Shown: positions 25,623 through 34,930 of the stretch, one piece after another
How positions within the stretch are numbered: the stretch's first letter is position 1
Layout of the letters: every line of letters begins with the position of its first letter
Source: Gemmatirosa kalamazoonensis
GTDB lineage: Bacteria; Gemmatimonadota; Gemmatimonadetes; Gemmatimonadales; Gemmatimonadaceae
Direction of reading: 5' to 3'
Assembly (NCBI RefSeq): GCF_000522985.1
Contig: NZ_CP007128.1
Location: 2,960,220-3,024,219 of the forward strand
DNA: 64,000 nucleotides
Notes under the pieces: model-generated
Seen by the model: only the letters and a program-made list of their open reading frames with translations
Database searches by the model: none
What the model was told of the DNA's origin: nothing
Program-made: the position numbers and the translations under genes

Positions 25623-26669
25623 CAGCGGCTGCGCCGCGTAGGCGTTCAACGACCAGTCGGAGCGCTCGCCGCGCGCGAGACGCCACGCGCCGGCGGCGGC
25701 GATCATCGCGGCGTTGTCCGTCGCGAGCCGCGGCGTAGGTGCGTACACGCGAACGCCGCGCGGGTTCGCGCGAGACTGCATCGCCTCCGCCAGCGCGCGG
25801 TTGCACGCCACGCCGCCGCCGAGGACGATCCGCTCGCGGCCGAACGCGCGCGCCGCGCGATCCGTCTTCTCGACCAGCGTGTCGACGAGCGCGTCCTGGA
25901 AGCCGCGCGCGAGGTGCGCGCGCTCCGTCTCCAGCGTGCCCGCCGACTCGGCGCGCCGCACGGCGTGGAGCAGCGCCGTCTTCAGCCCGCTGAACGAGAC
26001 GTCGAAGTAGTCGGCGTCGCCGAGCGTCTGGTTCGCCCGCACCATCGGCCGCGCGAAGCGGTGGCGCGCCGGATCGCCGTCGCGCGCGAGCTGCTCGATG
26101 AGCCGCCCGCCGGGGTAGGGGAGCCCCATGAGCTTCGCGACCTTGTCGAACGCCTCGCCCGCCGCGTCGTCGCGCGTCGCGCCCAACAGCCGGTAGCTCC
26201 CCCACGCTTCCACGTCGAGCAGCAGCGTGTGGCCGCCCGACACGAGCAGCGCGGTGAACGGCGGCACCGCGTCCGGGTGCTCGAGCGCCGTCGCGAACAG
26301 GTGCCCCTCCATGTGGTGCACGCCGAGCACGGGGATGCCCGCCGCGTACGCGAGCGCCTTGCCGTAGCTCATGCCCACGAGCAGCGCGCCGACGAGCCCC
26401 GGCGCGTGCGTCACCGCGACCGCATCGATCGGGCGTCCGTCGCCGGTGCCTAACGACGCGCCGGCGTCGGCGAGCGCGCGGCGCGTGACCGGCACCACGC
26501 TCGTGAGATGCGCGCGGCTCGCGATCTCCGGCACGACGCCGCCGAACAGCCGGTGCACGTCCTGCGAGAGGATGACGAGCGAGCGGAGCGCGAACGCGTC
26601 GCCGAGCTCCACCACCGCGGCCGACGTCTCGTCGCACGACGTCTCGATGCCCAGTACCAGCGTGCTCAC
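25587..26669 (-). CDS. tsaD: tRNA threonylcarbamoyltransferase TsaD (Kae1/YgjD)
   Basis: TsaD is the catalytic subunit that makes t6A37 in ANN-decoding tRNAs, with TsaB, TsaE and TsaC. The 360-aa chain starts at a GTG that overlaps the ybbR stop (GTGA). It shows LGIETSCDETS (5-15), the metal-binding HHMEGH (118-123), LLVSGGHT, and DVSFSGLKTA. The third metal ligand Asp is in LATDNAAMIA. The last 11 residues (PGLGTRNSGLG) are encoded by one arm of the spacer palindrome, and the TAA lies in its loop. A normal C-terminus would end near YAAQPLPG. Confidence 0.94.
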   Translation of the reverse strand: MSTLVLGIETSCDETSAAVVELGDAFALRSLVILSQDVHRLFGGVVPEIASRAHLTSVVPVTRRALADAGASLGTGDGRPIDAVAVTHAPGLVGALLVGMSYGKALAYAAGIPVLGVHHMEGHLFATALEHPDAVPPFTALLVSGGHTLLLDVEAWGSYRLLGATRDDAAGEAFDKVAKLMGLPYPGGRLIEQLARDGDPARHRFARPMVRANQTLGDADYFDVSFSGLKTALLHAVRRAESAGTLETERAHLARGFQDALVDTLVEKTDRAARAFGRERIVLGGGVACNRALAEAMQSRANPRGVRVYAPTPRLATDNAAMIAAAGAWRLARGERSDWSLNAYAAQPLPGLGTRNSGLG

Positions 26670-27094
26670 CGGGATGCCGCGCTCCGGTCGGCCGCCGTAT
26701 CGAAGCGGAGCACGAGCACGTGCGGCTGCACGTCGCGCACGGTCACGCCGTCGAGCCCCGTCGGCAGGTCGACGTCGCTCGCGCGCAGCTCCACGGTGAG
26801 CGAGGTCGGGGTCGCCGGACCGAACGTGCGATGCACCGTCGGTGGATCGCGGTAGAGCTTCAGCAGCTGCCGCGTGGGGCCCTCGACGAGCGCGCGCACG
26901 TGCGGCGCGTCGCCCACCATGCGCACCGCGCTGTCGACGACGGGCGCGAAGTGCACGGGCACGTACTGCGACGCGGTCTCCTCGCCGCTCGCGACGACCC
27001 ACAGCGCCAGCGCGAAGAACAGTGCCGCGAACTTGTAGCCGAGCCGCTCGGTGAACGCCTCGGTGACCGCGTCGGTCCAGGGCGCGCTCGCCAT
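26666..27094 (-). CDS. YbbR-domain membrane protein
   Basis: This is a short (142 aa) YbbR-like protein. An N-terminal helix (about 19-36, LGYKFAALFFALALWVVAS) is followed by GEE and a single beta-rich YbbR repeat with the C-terminal ...VRDVQPHVLVLRFD. In Firmicutes YbbR (CdaR) has three or four repeats and regulates the diadenylate cyclase CdaA encoded beside it. Here only one full repeat is present and no CdaA gene is adjacent, so the role is open. It starts directly after the TlpA-like gene (ATG next to TAG), and its stop overlaps tsaD. Confidence 0.85.
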   Translation of the reverse strand: MASAPWTDAVTEAFTERLGYKFAALFFALALWVVASGEETASQYVPVHFAPVVDSAVRMVGDAPHVRALVEGPTRQLLKLYRDPPTVHRTFGPATPTSLTVELRASDVDLPTGLDGVTVRDVQPHVLVLRFDTAADRSAASR

Positions 27095-27769
27095 CTACCG
27101 CCGCGCTCCCGCGCGGGGCGGCGTCGCGGCCGCCGTGTCGGGCACGACCTCCACCGACATGCCCGCGCGCTCCACCACCGGCGTCGGCGTGTGCGGCTTG
27201 ATGGTGGCGGTCGCCGCCGGCGGCGCGCCCGCCTCGTCGAGCAGCCGCGCGACCAGCGCGCGGTTCGTCTCCGAGTTCCAGTCCTGCGTGTACGACTTCT
27301 TGCGGATCACGCCGTCCGCGCCGACGAGGAAGTTCTCCGGCACGCCCGTCGTCATGTACGTCTTCTGGATGGCGCCCGTGGGGTCGTGCAGCACGTCGAA
27401 CGTGATGCCGAACTCCTGCAGGAAGTCGCGCACCTTCTGCTCCTGCCCCGCGTCGTCGATGCTGACAGCGACGATCTTGAAGCCGCGGGGCGCGAAGTCC
27501 TTGTACATCGCCTCCATGCTCGGCATCTCCTGCCGGCACGGCGCGCACCACGTGGCCCACACGTTCACGAGCACGACCTTCCCCTTGTACGCGTCGAACG
27601 ACCGCGTCGCGGGCTCGGGATCGAGCGTGCGCGCGGCGAACGTGGGCGCCTTCGTGCCCACCGTGACCTCGAACAGCTCGTCGCCGAGGAAGTGCGTCGC
27701 CGCCCACAGCGCGACGGCGAGCGCGGCGACGACGCCGAGCACCGTGAGCCACTGCGCGCGCGCCGTCAT
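27095..27769 (-). CDS. TlpA-like thioredoxin-fold thiol-disulfide protein
   Basis: This is a membrane-anchored periplasmic reductase. The 224-aa chain has one helix (about 7-27), then an AhpC/TSA-type thioredoxin domain with WCAPC at 74-78 and the cis-Pro in TGVPENFLV. A Pro/Thr/Ala-rich tail (about 190-224) follows. Family members reduce disulfides in cytochrome c or copper-centre maturation, or act in general periplasmic redox. No cytochrome genes are next to it. ATG 27769 overlaps the rpe stop (ATGA), so it is coupled to rpe. Confidence 0.9.
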   Translation of the reverse strand: MTARAQWLTVLGVVAALAVALWAATHFLGDELFEVTVGTKAPTFAARTLDPEPATRSFDAYKGKVVLVNVWATWCAPCRQEMPSMEAMYKDFAPRGFKIVAVSIDDAGQEQKVRDFLQEFGITFDVLHDPTGAIQKTYMTTGVPENFLVGADGVIRKKSYTQDWNSETNRALVARLLDEAGAPPAATATIKPHTPTPVVERAGMSVEVVPDTAAATPPRAGARR

Positions 27770-28434
27770 ACCGTCACCGTCGTCGCGAGGTCGCGCAGCG
27801 CGGCGATCTCCGCGCGCGGGTCGGCCGCCGTGAACACCGCGTTGCCGGCGACGAACGTGTCGGCGCCCGCGCGGTGGCAGCGCGCGACGGTCGCGCGGTT
27901 GATGCCGCCGTCGACCTCGAGCCATGCGCCGCTGCGCGCCTCGTCGAGCATCGCGCGCGCGCGCGCGATCTTGCCGACGCAGTACTCGAGGAACCGCTGC
28001 GCGCCGAAGCCGGGGTTCACGGTCATCACGAGCAGCAGGTCGAGCTCGTGCGCGATCTCCTCGACGAACGCGAGCGGCGTGGCGGGATTCACGGCGACGC
28101 CGGCGCGGCAGCCGAGCTCCTTGATGCGCGCGATCTGCCGGTCGAGGTGCGGCGCGACCTCGGCGTGGATCGTCATGCCGCTCGCGCCGGCGGCGGCGAA
28201 GTCGTCGAACCACCGCTCGGGCTCGACGACCATCATGTGCACGTCGAGCGGCAGCGACGTCACGCGGCGCACGGCCTCGATGATCTTCGCGCCGAACGTG
28301 AGGTTGGGCACGAAGCGTCCGTCCATGACGTCGACGTGGATCACGTCCGCGCCCCCCGCCTCGCACATGGCGATGTCGTCGGCGAGGCGCGCGAAGTCGG
28401 CGCTGAGGATGGACGGGGCTATGCGGACGGGCAC
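27766..28434 (-). CDS. rpe: Ribulose-phosphate 3-epimerase
   Basis: Rpe interconverts ribulose-5-P and xylulose-5-P in the pentose phosphate and Calvin pathways. The 222-aa TIM barrel is standard: IAPSILSADFA at the start, metal ligands in HVDVMDGRFVPN and HMMV, the second acid in EVDGGINRAT, and the phosphate-binding loop VNPGFGAQ. The GTG start lies 5 bases from the end of a heptamer palindrome (28439-28540), and no Shine-Dalgarno is visible. Its position after rsmB and a PASTA protein mirrors the rsmB-prpC-prkC-rsgA-rpe order of Firmicutes. Confidence 0.95.
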   Translation of the reverse strand: MPVRIAPSILSADFARLADDIAMCEAGGADVIHVDVMDGRFVPNLTFGAKIIEAVRRVTSLPLDVHMMVVEPERWFDDFAAAGASGMTIHAEVAPHLDRQIARIKELGCRAGVAVNPATPLAFVEEIAHELDLLLVMTVNPGFGAQRFLEYCVGKIARARAMLDEARSGAWLEVDGGINRATVARCHRAGADTFVAGNAVFTAADPRAEIAALRDLATTVTV

Positions 28435-28438
28435 GCGT

Positions 28439-28540
28439 CGGGACTCGGGACTCGGGACTCGGGACTCGGGACTCGGGACTCGGGACTCGAGACTCGTTAG
28501 GCCCGAGACGCGAGTCTCGAGTCCCGAGTCCCGAGTCCCG
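28439..28540. repeat. GGGACTC-heptamer palindrome (family 1, copy 2)
   Basis: Seven copies of CGGGACT (28439-28487), then CGAGACTCG, face a complementary arm at 28504-28540. The loop carries the word CGTTAGGC (28495-28502). It fills the spacer between the PASTA gene and rpe, ending 5 bases from each. The arms differ from perfect pairing only near the loop, as if the inner part had diverged. Confidence 0.94.
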
Positions 28541-28545
28541 GCTGT

Positions 28546-28953
28546 TCAGGGACTAGCGGCGATGTCGATGATCACCGTGGTGTTGGGCGGCTTCATGGTG
28601 GTGGCCGGCGGCGTCTGCGCGACGACCGTCTCCGGCGGCACCGACGCGTTCACGCGCCGCTCGCCCTGCTGCGGCTGGAACCCCGCGTCGCGCAGCGCCC
28701 GCTCGGCGTCGACCTGCAGCATACCGACGACGTTAGGCACCGGGCGGTCGTTCGGCACCAGCCGCGACGGGAAGACGAATAGGTAGACGACGAGGTAGGC
28801 GAGCAGGAACCCCGCGCCGCCGACCACGAAGTACGGCAGCACGCGCCGCGCGCGGCTGCGCCACGGGCTGCCGTGCGGCGCCTCGGGGCGCGGCGGCTGC
28901 GCGCGCGGCGGCTGGGCGCGCGGCGGGGTCTCCGGCGGCACGCCCGCGCTCAC
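28546..28953 (-). CDS. Membrane-anchored single-PASTA-domain protein
   Basis: The 135-aa protein has a cytoplasmic Pro/Arg-rich arm (1-42), one helix (about 45-67, RVLPYFVVGGAGFLLAYLVVYLF) and one PASTA repeat (about 75-134: VPNVVGMLQVDAERALRDAG, then VVAQTPPATT and TVIIDIA). PASTA domains bind muropeptides or lipid II. The layout equals the end of a PrkC/StkP kinase (arm, helix, PASTA) without the kinase domain. The gene also sits between rsmB and rpe, where Firmicutes keep prkC. The GTG start overlaps the rsmB stop (GTGA). Confidence 0.88.
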   Translation of the reverse strand: MSAGVPPETPPRAQPPRAQPPRPEAPHGSPWRSRARRVLPYFVVGGAGFLLAYLVVYLFVFPSRLVPNDRPVPNVVGMLQVDAERALRDAGFQPQQGERRVNASVPPETVVAQTPPATTMKPPNTTVIIDIAASP

Positions 28954-30332
28954 GCGGCCACCTCGTCCGAGCGACGCAGCCGCGCGGCGAACGCGCCGTC
29001 GACGCCGTGCCGGTGCGGCAGCACGCGCAGGCGATCGCCGTCGAGCACCGCGGCGGGCACGGCACCGTCGGGCGGCGGCTCCGGCGTGAACTCGGGATGC
29101 TCGGCGAGGAACGCGTCGACCTGCGCGTCGTTCTCCTCGGGCTCGAGGGAGCACGTGCTGTACACGAGCAGCCCGCCCGGGCGCACGATCGACGCCGCGC
29201 CGCGCAGCACGGCGCGCTGGAGCGACGCCATCACCGCGAGGTCGGAGATCTTCAGGCGCCACCGCGCGTCCGGGTGCCGACGGAACGTGCCGGTGCCGGT
29301 GCACGGCGCGTCGACGAGCACCGCGTCCACCGGACGCACCGCCGGGTTGCGCGCGTCGGCGGCGAGGACGTGCACGCGGTCGGCGTGCAGCCGCTCGACG
29401 TTCGCGACGACGCGTCGCAGCCGAGACGTGGAGACGTCGCTCGCGTACACGGCGCGCGCCGTGCGCGACAGTTCGAGCGCCTTGCCGCCGGGCGCCGTGC
29501 ACACGTCGGCGACGTCGGCGCCCTCCGGCACCGCGGCATACTGCACGACGAGCGTCGAGGCCGGATCCTGCACGAAGAACTGGCCCTGGCGGAACGCGCC
29601 TAACGCCGTGAGCTGCGTGCCCGACGCGAGCTGCACGCTGTCGCGCGCCCAGGTCACGTCGCGCCCCGGGTCGGCCAGGCCGACGCCCGCCCCGGCGAGC
29701 GCGGCCACGAGCTCGTCGCGCGTCACGCCGAACGGACGCACGACCACCGGCGCCTCGGCGTCGTTCGCGGCGAGCAGCCGCGCCGTCTCCACGAGGCCGA
29801 AGCGCTCGGCCCACCGCGCGACGAGCCACCGCGGGTGCGAGTGCCGGAGCGCGAGCGCGTCGATCGGATCGTCGGGGAGCATCGGCGCGAGCCCGGTGTC
29901 CGCCGCATCCTGCCGGTCGCGGTCGATGCGGCGGAGCACCGCGTTCGCGAGCTTGCTCGCGCCGAGCCCGTGACGGCGCTTCGCCAGCTCCACCGTCTGG
30001 CCGATCGCCGCGTACGCCGGCACGCTCCCCATGTACAGCAGCTGGTACGCGCCGAGCCGCAGCAGGTCGGTGACGTCGGCGTCGAGGCGCGCGAGGCCGC
30101 CGCGCACGCGCTCCGTCAGCAGCGCGTCGAGCCACCCCCGGCGCCGCAGCATCTCCCACAGCAGCTCGTGGAGCCAGCGGCGGTCGCGCGCCTCGAGCCC
30201 CGCGGTGCGACGCTCGAACGCGTGGTCGAGCAGGGCGCCGCCGCGCAGGTCCGCGAGCACGTCGGCCGCGAGGATGCGCGTGGGCGTGATGCTCGGCGTC
30301 GCCGGGCGGGGCTGCGGAGGGGAGTGCGGCAT
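28950..30332 (-). CDS. rsmB: 16S rRNA m5C967 methyltransferase RsmB
   Basis: RsmB is an AdoMet-dependent rRNA cytosine-C5 methyltransferase, 460 aa. An N-terminal NusB-like helical domain (about 18-150) is followed by the Rossmann catalytic domain. It has VCTAPGGKALEL (AdoMet loop), motif IV with its Cys in DAPCTGTGTFRRHPD, and the catalytic Cys of motif VI in YSTCSLEPEEN. Gene order fmt-rsmB is the common one. The C-terminus includes a Pro-rich insert (EPPPDGAVP) but otherwise length is normal. The ATG at 30332 gives a short Pro-rich leader before the NusB domain. Confidence 0.95.
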   Translation of the reverse strand: MPHSPPQPRPATPSITPTRILAADVLADLRGGALLDHAFERRTAGLEARDRRWLHELLWEMLRRRGWLDALLTERVRGGLARLDADVTDLLRLGAYQLLYMGSVPAYAAIGQTVELAKRRHGLGASKLANAVLRRIDRDRQDAADTGLAPMLPDDPIDALALRHSHPRWLVARWAERFGLVETARLLAANDAEAPVVVRPFGVTRDELVAALAGAGVGLADPGRDVTWARDSVQLASGTQLTALGAFRQGQFFVQDPASTLVVQYAAVPEGADVADVCTAPGGKALELSRTARAVYASDVSTSRLRRVVANVERLHADRVHVLAADARNPAVRPVDAVLVDAPCTGTGTFRRHPDARWRLKISDLAVMASLQRAVLRGAASIVRPGGLLVYSTCSLEPEENDAQVDAFLAEHPEFTPEPPPDGAVPAAVLDGDRLRVLPHRHGVDGAFAARLRRSDEVAA

Positions 30333-30360
30333 GATCGAAAGATAGCCACCCGCCCAACCC

Positions 30361-31299
30361 TCAGGCGAAGACGTCCCCGAGCTCGATCCCGCGCCCGCGC
30401 GCCCAGTCGCCCGGGGTCATGCGCGCCTTGCCCGCCGGCTGGACGATCGCGACGCGCACCGCGTCCTCGCCGCACTTCACCGTGAGCCCGTCGCCGCCTA
30501 ACGCGAGCACCTCGCCCGGCGCCGCGTCGGGACGCTCCTCCACCGGCACGGCGCGCGCGCCGAACAGCTTCACGTCGGCGCCGCGGAGCGTGGCGTAGGC
30601 GCCCGGGCGCGGGTCGTAGGCGCGGATCGCGCGCGCGACGTCCTCGGCCGGCGCGCTCCAGCGCACGCGTGCGTGCTCGCGCTCGGTCTTCGGCGCGTAC
30701 GTCGCGAGCGCGTCGTCCTGCGGCGTCTCGTGCGCGGCGCCGGTCTCCAGGAGCGCGAGCGCTTCGATGAGGCCGAGCGCGCCGAGCTCCGAGAGGCGCA
30801 GCTCCAGCTCGCCGAACGTCTCGTCGGACGAGATGGGGGTGCGCAGCACGTGGAGCACCGGCCCGGCGTCGAGCGCGGGGACCATGCGCATGATCGACAC
30901 GCCGGTCTCGGCGAGCCCCTGCCGCACCGCGGCCCGGATCGGGTCGGCGCCGCGCAGGGCGGGGAGGACGGACGCGTGGATGTTGATCGTGCCGCGCGCC
31001 GGCAGGTCGATCGCCGCCTTCGGCAGGATGTGCCCGTACGCGACGACCACCGAGAGGTCGGGCGCGAGCGCGCGCAGCTCGTCGAGGAACGCGTCGCCGC
31101 GCGGGCGCTCGGGCTGCAGCACGGGCAGCCCTTCGGCGGCCGCGATCTCCTTCACGGGCGACGGCTCGAGACGCGACCGGCTGCGCCCGCGCGGGCGATC
31201 GGGCTGCGTGACCACGCCCACGACGTCGAACCCCTCGCCTAACAGCGCGCGCAGCGGCGGCGTCGCGAAATCGGGAGTCCCCCAAAACAGAATCCGCAC
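30361..31299 (-). CDS. fmt: Methionyl-tRNA formyltransferase
   Basis: Fmt formylates initiator Met-tRNA using 10-formyl-THF. The 312-aa chain has LFWGTPDFATPPLRAL at the start. The catalytic Asn/His are in NIHASVLPALRGADPI (usual SLLPRWRGAAPI) and the Asp in ALDAGPVL. A smaller C-terminal tRNA-binding domain starts near 205. The start is GTG at 31299. The only Shine-Dalgarno-like GGAG (8 bases upstream) lies inside a heptamer-repeat stem (31299-31377), so initiation may depend on opening that stem. It follows def, the usual pair. Confidence 0.94.
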   Translation of the reverse strand: MRILFWGTPDFATPPLRALLGEGFDVVGVVTQPDRPRGRSRSRLEPSPVKEIAAAEGLPVLQPERPRGDAFLDELRALAPDLSVVVAYGHILPKAAIDLPARGTINIHASVLPALRGADPIRAAVRQGLAETGVSIMRMVPALDAGPVLHVLRTPISSDETFGELELRLSELGALGLIEALALLETGAAHETPQDDALATYAPKTEREHARVRWSAPAEDVARAIRAYDPRPGAYATLRGADVKLFGARAVPVEERPDAAPGEVLALGGDGLTVKCGEDAVRVAIVQPAGKARMTPGDWARGRGIELGDVFA

Positions 31300-31377
31300 G
31301 CTCTACGCTCCACGCGCCACGGTCCCCGCTCGCTCCGCCAGTCGACGAACCGAGCGGGGAGCGTGGAGCGTGGAGCG
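31299..31377. repeat. GCGTGGA-heptamer palindrome (family 2, copy 1)
   Basis: The left arm 31299-31332 (34 bases) and right arm 31351-31377 (27 bases) are complementary series of the 7-bp word CGCTCCA/TGGAGCG. The length difference is exactly one word, as if a unit had been gained or lost. The stem begins at the fmt GTG and ends two bases from the def stop, so it fills the whole def-fmt spacer. Confidence 0.9.
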
Positions 31378-31378
31378 T

Positions 31379-31939
31379 TCACAGGGCTTCTTCATTGTGC
31401 TGCTCGGCGAGATCCTTCGCGGCGACGAGCGTGCGGCGCAGCGCGGGATACTTCGCCTTCTCGCGCTCCCACGCCGCCATGGCCGACCGCTTCTTGAACA
31501 TGCTGAAGTAGTCGATGAACAGCCGGCCGTGCAGGTGGTCGATCTCGTGCTGGAAGCAGCGGCCGAGCAGGTCGGACGCCTCCAGCTCGAGTGGCTGGCC
31601 GTTCGGGTCGAGGCCCCGCACGGTGACGACGGGCGGGCGCTCGACGTCGCCGTAGATGTCCGGGATGGAGAGGCATCCCTCCTCGGCCTTCACCGGCTTG
31701 CCCGTCGCGTCGACGATCTCGGGGTTGAAGATCGCCACGCGCACCTCGTCGACCTCGGCGACGAACAGCCGCTCGAGGCGGCCGACCTGCGGCGCGGCGA
31801 GACCGATCCCCTTCGCGGCGTGCATCGTCTCGAACATGTCGTCGACGAGGCGGCGCAGGTCGTCGGTCACGCGCTCGACCGGCTTCGTCGGCTCGCGCAG
31901 CACCGGCGAGCCGAGGACGTGGATGTCCAGCAGGGCCAC
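31379..31939 (-). CDS. def: Peptide deformylase
   Basis: Def removes the N-formyl group from nascent proteins. The 186-aa chain has all three metal motifs: GIGLAAPQVG (about 44-53), EEGCLSIP with the metal Cys, and QHEIDHLHG with two metal His and catalytic Glu. The C-terminal 35 residues are a charged helix. The GTG start at 31939 has a GAGGA site about 7 bases upstream that overlaps the yajC stop, so the genes are probably coupled. Def and fmt lie together as expected for a formylation cycle. Confidence 0.95.
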   Translation of the reverse strand: MALLDIHVLGSPVLREPTKPVERVTDDLRRLVDDMFETMHAAKGIGLAAPQVGRLERLFVAEVDEVRVAIFNPEIVDATGKPVKAEEGCLSIPDIYGDVERPPVVTVRGLDPNGQPLELEASDLLGRCFQHEIDHLHGRLFIDYFSMFKKRSAMAAWEREKAKYPALRRTLVAAKDLAEQHNEEAL

Positions 31940-31949
31940 GCGCCGTTCC

Positions 31950-32279
31950 TCAGCCGTTCGCCGCCGTCGACGCGGGCGCCGCCGTCGCCGACGCGACGCG
32001 CGCGATGCTCCGCCGCTCGACGATGAGCCGCGAGTCGCCGGAGCGGATGGTGATGCGGTCGTCGGACGTGGGGCGGCCGGCCGTCAGCTCCTGGATGTGC
32101 TCCACCTTGCCGAGCACCCCACCGGCGGTCACGACCTCGTCGCCCCGCTTGAGCTGCTGGATGAGCTGCTCGTGCCGCTTGCGCTGCTGCGCCTGGGGGC
32201 GCCACAGGATGAAGTAGAAGATCGCCGCGAACGCGACGTACATGAACAGCGTGGGGGCCCACGTCGGGGTTCCCTGCAT
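31950..32279 (-). CDS. yajC: YajC preprotein-translocase auxiliary subunit
   Basis: YajC accompanies SecDF at the Sec translocon. The 109-aa chain has one helix (about 8-25, PTLFMYVAFAAIFYFILW) followed by the diagnostic RPQAQQRKRHEQL and LKRGDEVVTAGGVLGKV. An Ala/Thr-rich tail ends it. GGAG lies 6 bases before the ATG. Order queA-tgt-yajC is widely conserved. No secD/secF follows here, because def-fmt takes the place. Confidence 0.93.
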   Translation of the reverse strand: MQGTPTWAPTLFMYVAFAAIFYFILWRPQAQQRKRHEQLIQQLKRGDEVVTAGGVLGKVEHIQELTAGRPTSDDRITIRSGDSRLIVERRSIARVASATAAPASTAANG

Positions 32280-32294
32280 CTATCGCTCCGGTGC

Positions 32295-33766
<1,472 letters not shown>

Positions 33767-33777
33767 CGCCCGGCGCA

Positions 33778-34827
33778 TCACAGGATCACCATGGCGTCGC
33801 CGTACGAGTAGAAGCGATAGCCCTCCTCGACCGCGACCCGGTACGCGTGCATCGCGAGGTCGTAGCCGACCATCGCGGCGACGAGCATGAGCAGGGTGGA
33901 GCGGGGGAGGTGGAAGTTCGTGATCAGGCGGTCGACGGCCTTGAACCGGTAGCCGGGCCGGATGAACAGCGCGGTGTCGCGCGACTCGGCGCGCACGGTA
34001 CCGTCGTCGTTCGCCGCGCTCTCCAGCGTGCGCGCCGACGTCGTGCCCACGGCCCACACACGGCCGCCCGCGGCGCGCGCCGCGTTCACCGCGGCGGCCG
34101 CGGCGGCGCTCACCGCGTACCACTCGCTGTGCATCACGTGCTCCGCGGGGTCCTCGACGGCGACGGGCTTGAACGTTCCCGCGCCGACGTGCAGCACGAC
34201 GTCCACGCGACGCACGCCGCGCGCGGCGATCGCGTCGAGCAGCTCGGGCGTGAAGTGCAGCCCTGCCGTGGGCGCGGCGACGGAGCCGCGCTCGCGCGCG
34301 TAGACGGTCTGGTACCGCTGCACGTCGGCAGTGGCGTCGGTGCGGTGGATGTACGGCGGCAGCGGCACGTGGCCGTTGCGCTCGACCGCCTCCATCGGAT
34401 CGCCGTGCGCGTGCAGTCGGACGAACCGCGTGCCGCGCCCCGAGGTCCCGAGGATCTCGACCTCGAGATCGTCCGCGACGACGACGCGGCGCCCCGGCTT
34501 CAGCTTCGCGCCCGGATGCACCATCGCCTCGAACACCGCGGGGTCGTCGTCCTGCGCGCGGAGCAGCATCACCTCCGCCGGCGCCCCCGAGTCGCGGCGG
34601 CCGAGCAGCCGGGCGCGGAAGACGCGCGTCGTGTTCAGCACCAGCGCGTCGCCCGCCGCCATGAGCGACGGCAGGTCGGCGAACGTGCGATGCGCGATCG
34701 TGCCCGCGGCGCGGTCGACGACCATCAAGCGGCTCGCGTCGCGGCGCTCGAGCGGGGTCTGCGCGACGAGCCGCTCGGGGAGCTCGAAGTCGAAGTCGGA
34801 CGTGCGGTTACCGGGGCGCTCGGGCAT
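33778..34827 (-). CDS. queA: S-adenosylmethionine:tRNA ribosyltransferase-isomerase QueA
   Basis: QueA builds the cyclopentane-diol epoxide of queuosine from preQ1-tRNA and AdoMet, the step after Tgt encoded next to it. The 349-aa chain starts MPERPGNRTSDFDFELPERL. It contains the conserved LVLNTTRVFRARLLGRR, YQTVYARERGSVAAPTAGLHF and the C-terminal ITNFHLPRSTLLMLVAAM. Length and motifs are normal. A longer open frame upstream to 35790 is antisense to the lipoprotein gene and was rejected. It is first in the queA-tgt-yajC-def-fmt run, with its promoter expected in the 103-bp divergent spacer. Confidence 0.96.
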   Translation of the reverse strand: MPERPGNRTSDFDFELPERLVAQTPLERRDASRLMVVDRAAGTIAHRTFADLPSLMAAGDALVLNTTRVFRARLLGRRDSGAPAEVMLLRAQDDDPAVFEAMVHPGAKLKPGRRVVVADDLEVEILGTSGRGTRFVRLHAHGDPMEAVERNGHVPLPPYIHRTDATADVQRYQTVYARERGSVAAPTAGLHFTPELLDAIAARGVRRVDVVLHVGAGTFKPVAVEDPAEHVMHSEWYAVSAAAAAAVNAARAAGGRVWAVGTTSARTLESAANDDGTVRAESRDTALFIRPGYRFKAVDRLITNFHLPRSTLLMLVAAMVGYDLAMHAYRVAVEEGYRFYSYGDAMVIL

Positions 34828-34930
34828 CCCCCAACCTAATCGTCGAGAGAACGACCCCTCCTGCCGATACTCGACCGCAGCGCCTGGCCAGTCCGCCGGC
34901 GCGTCCTCTCTCCTGCCCACCTCCCCCCTG

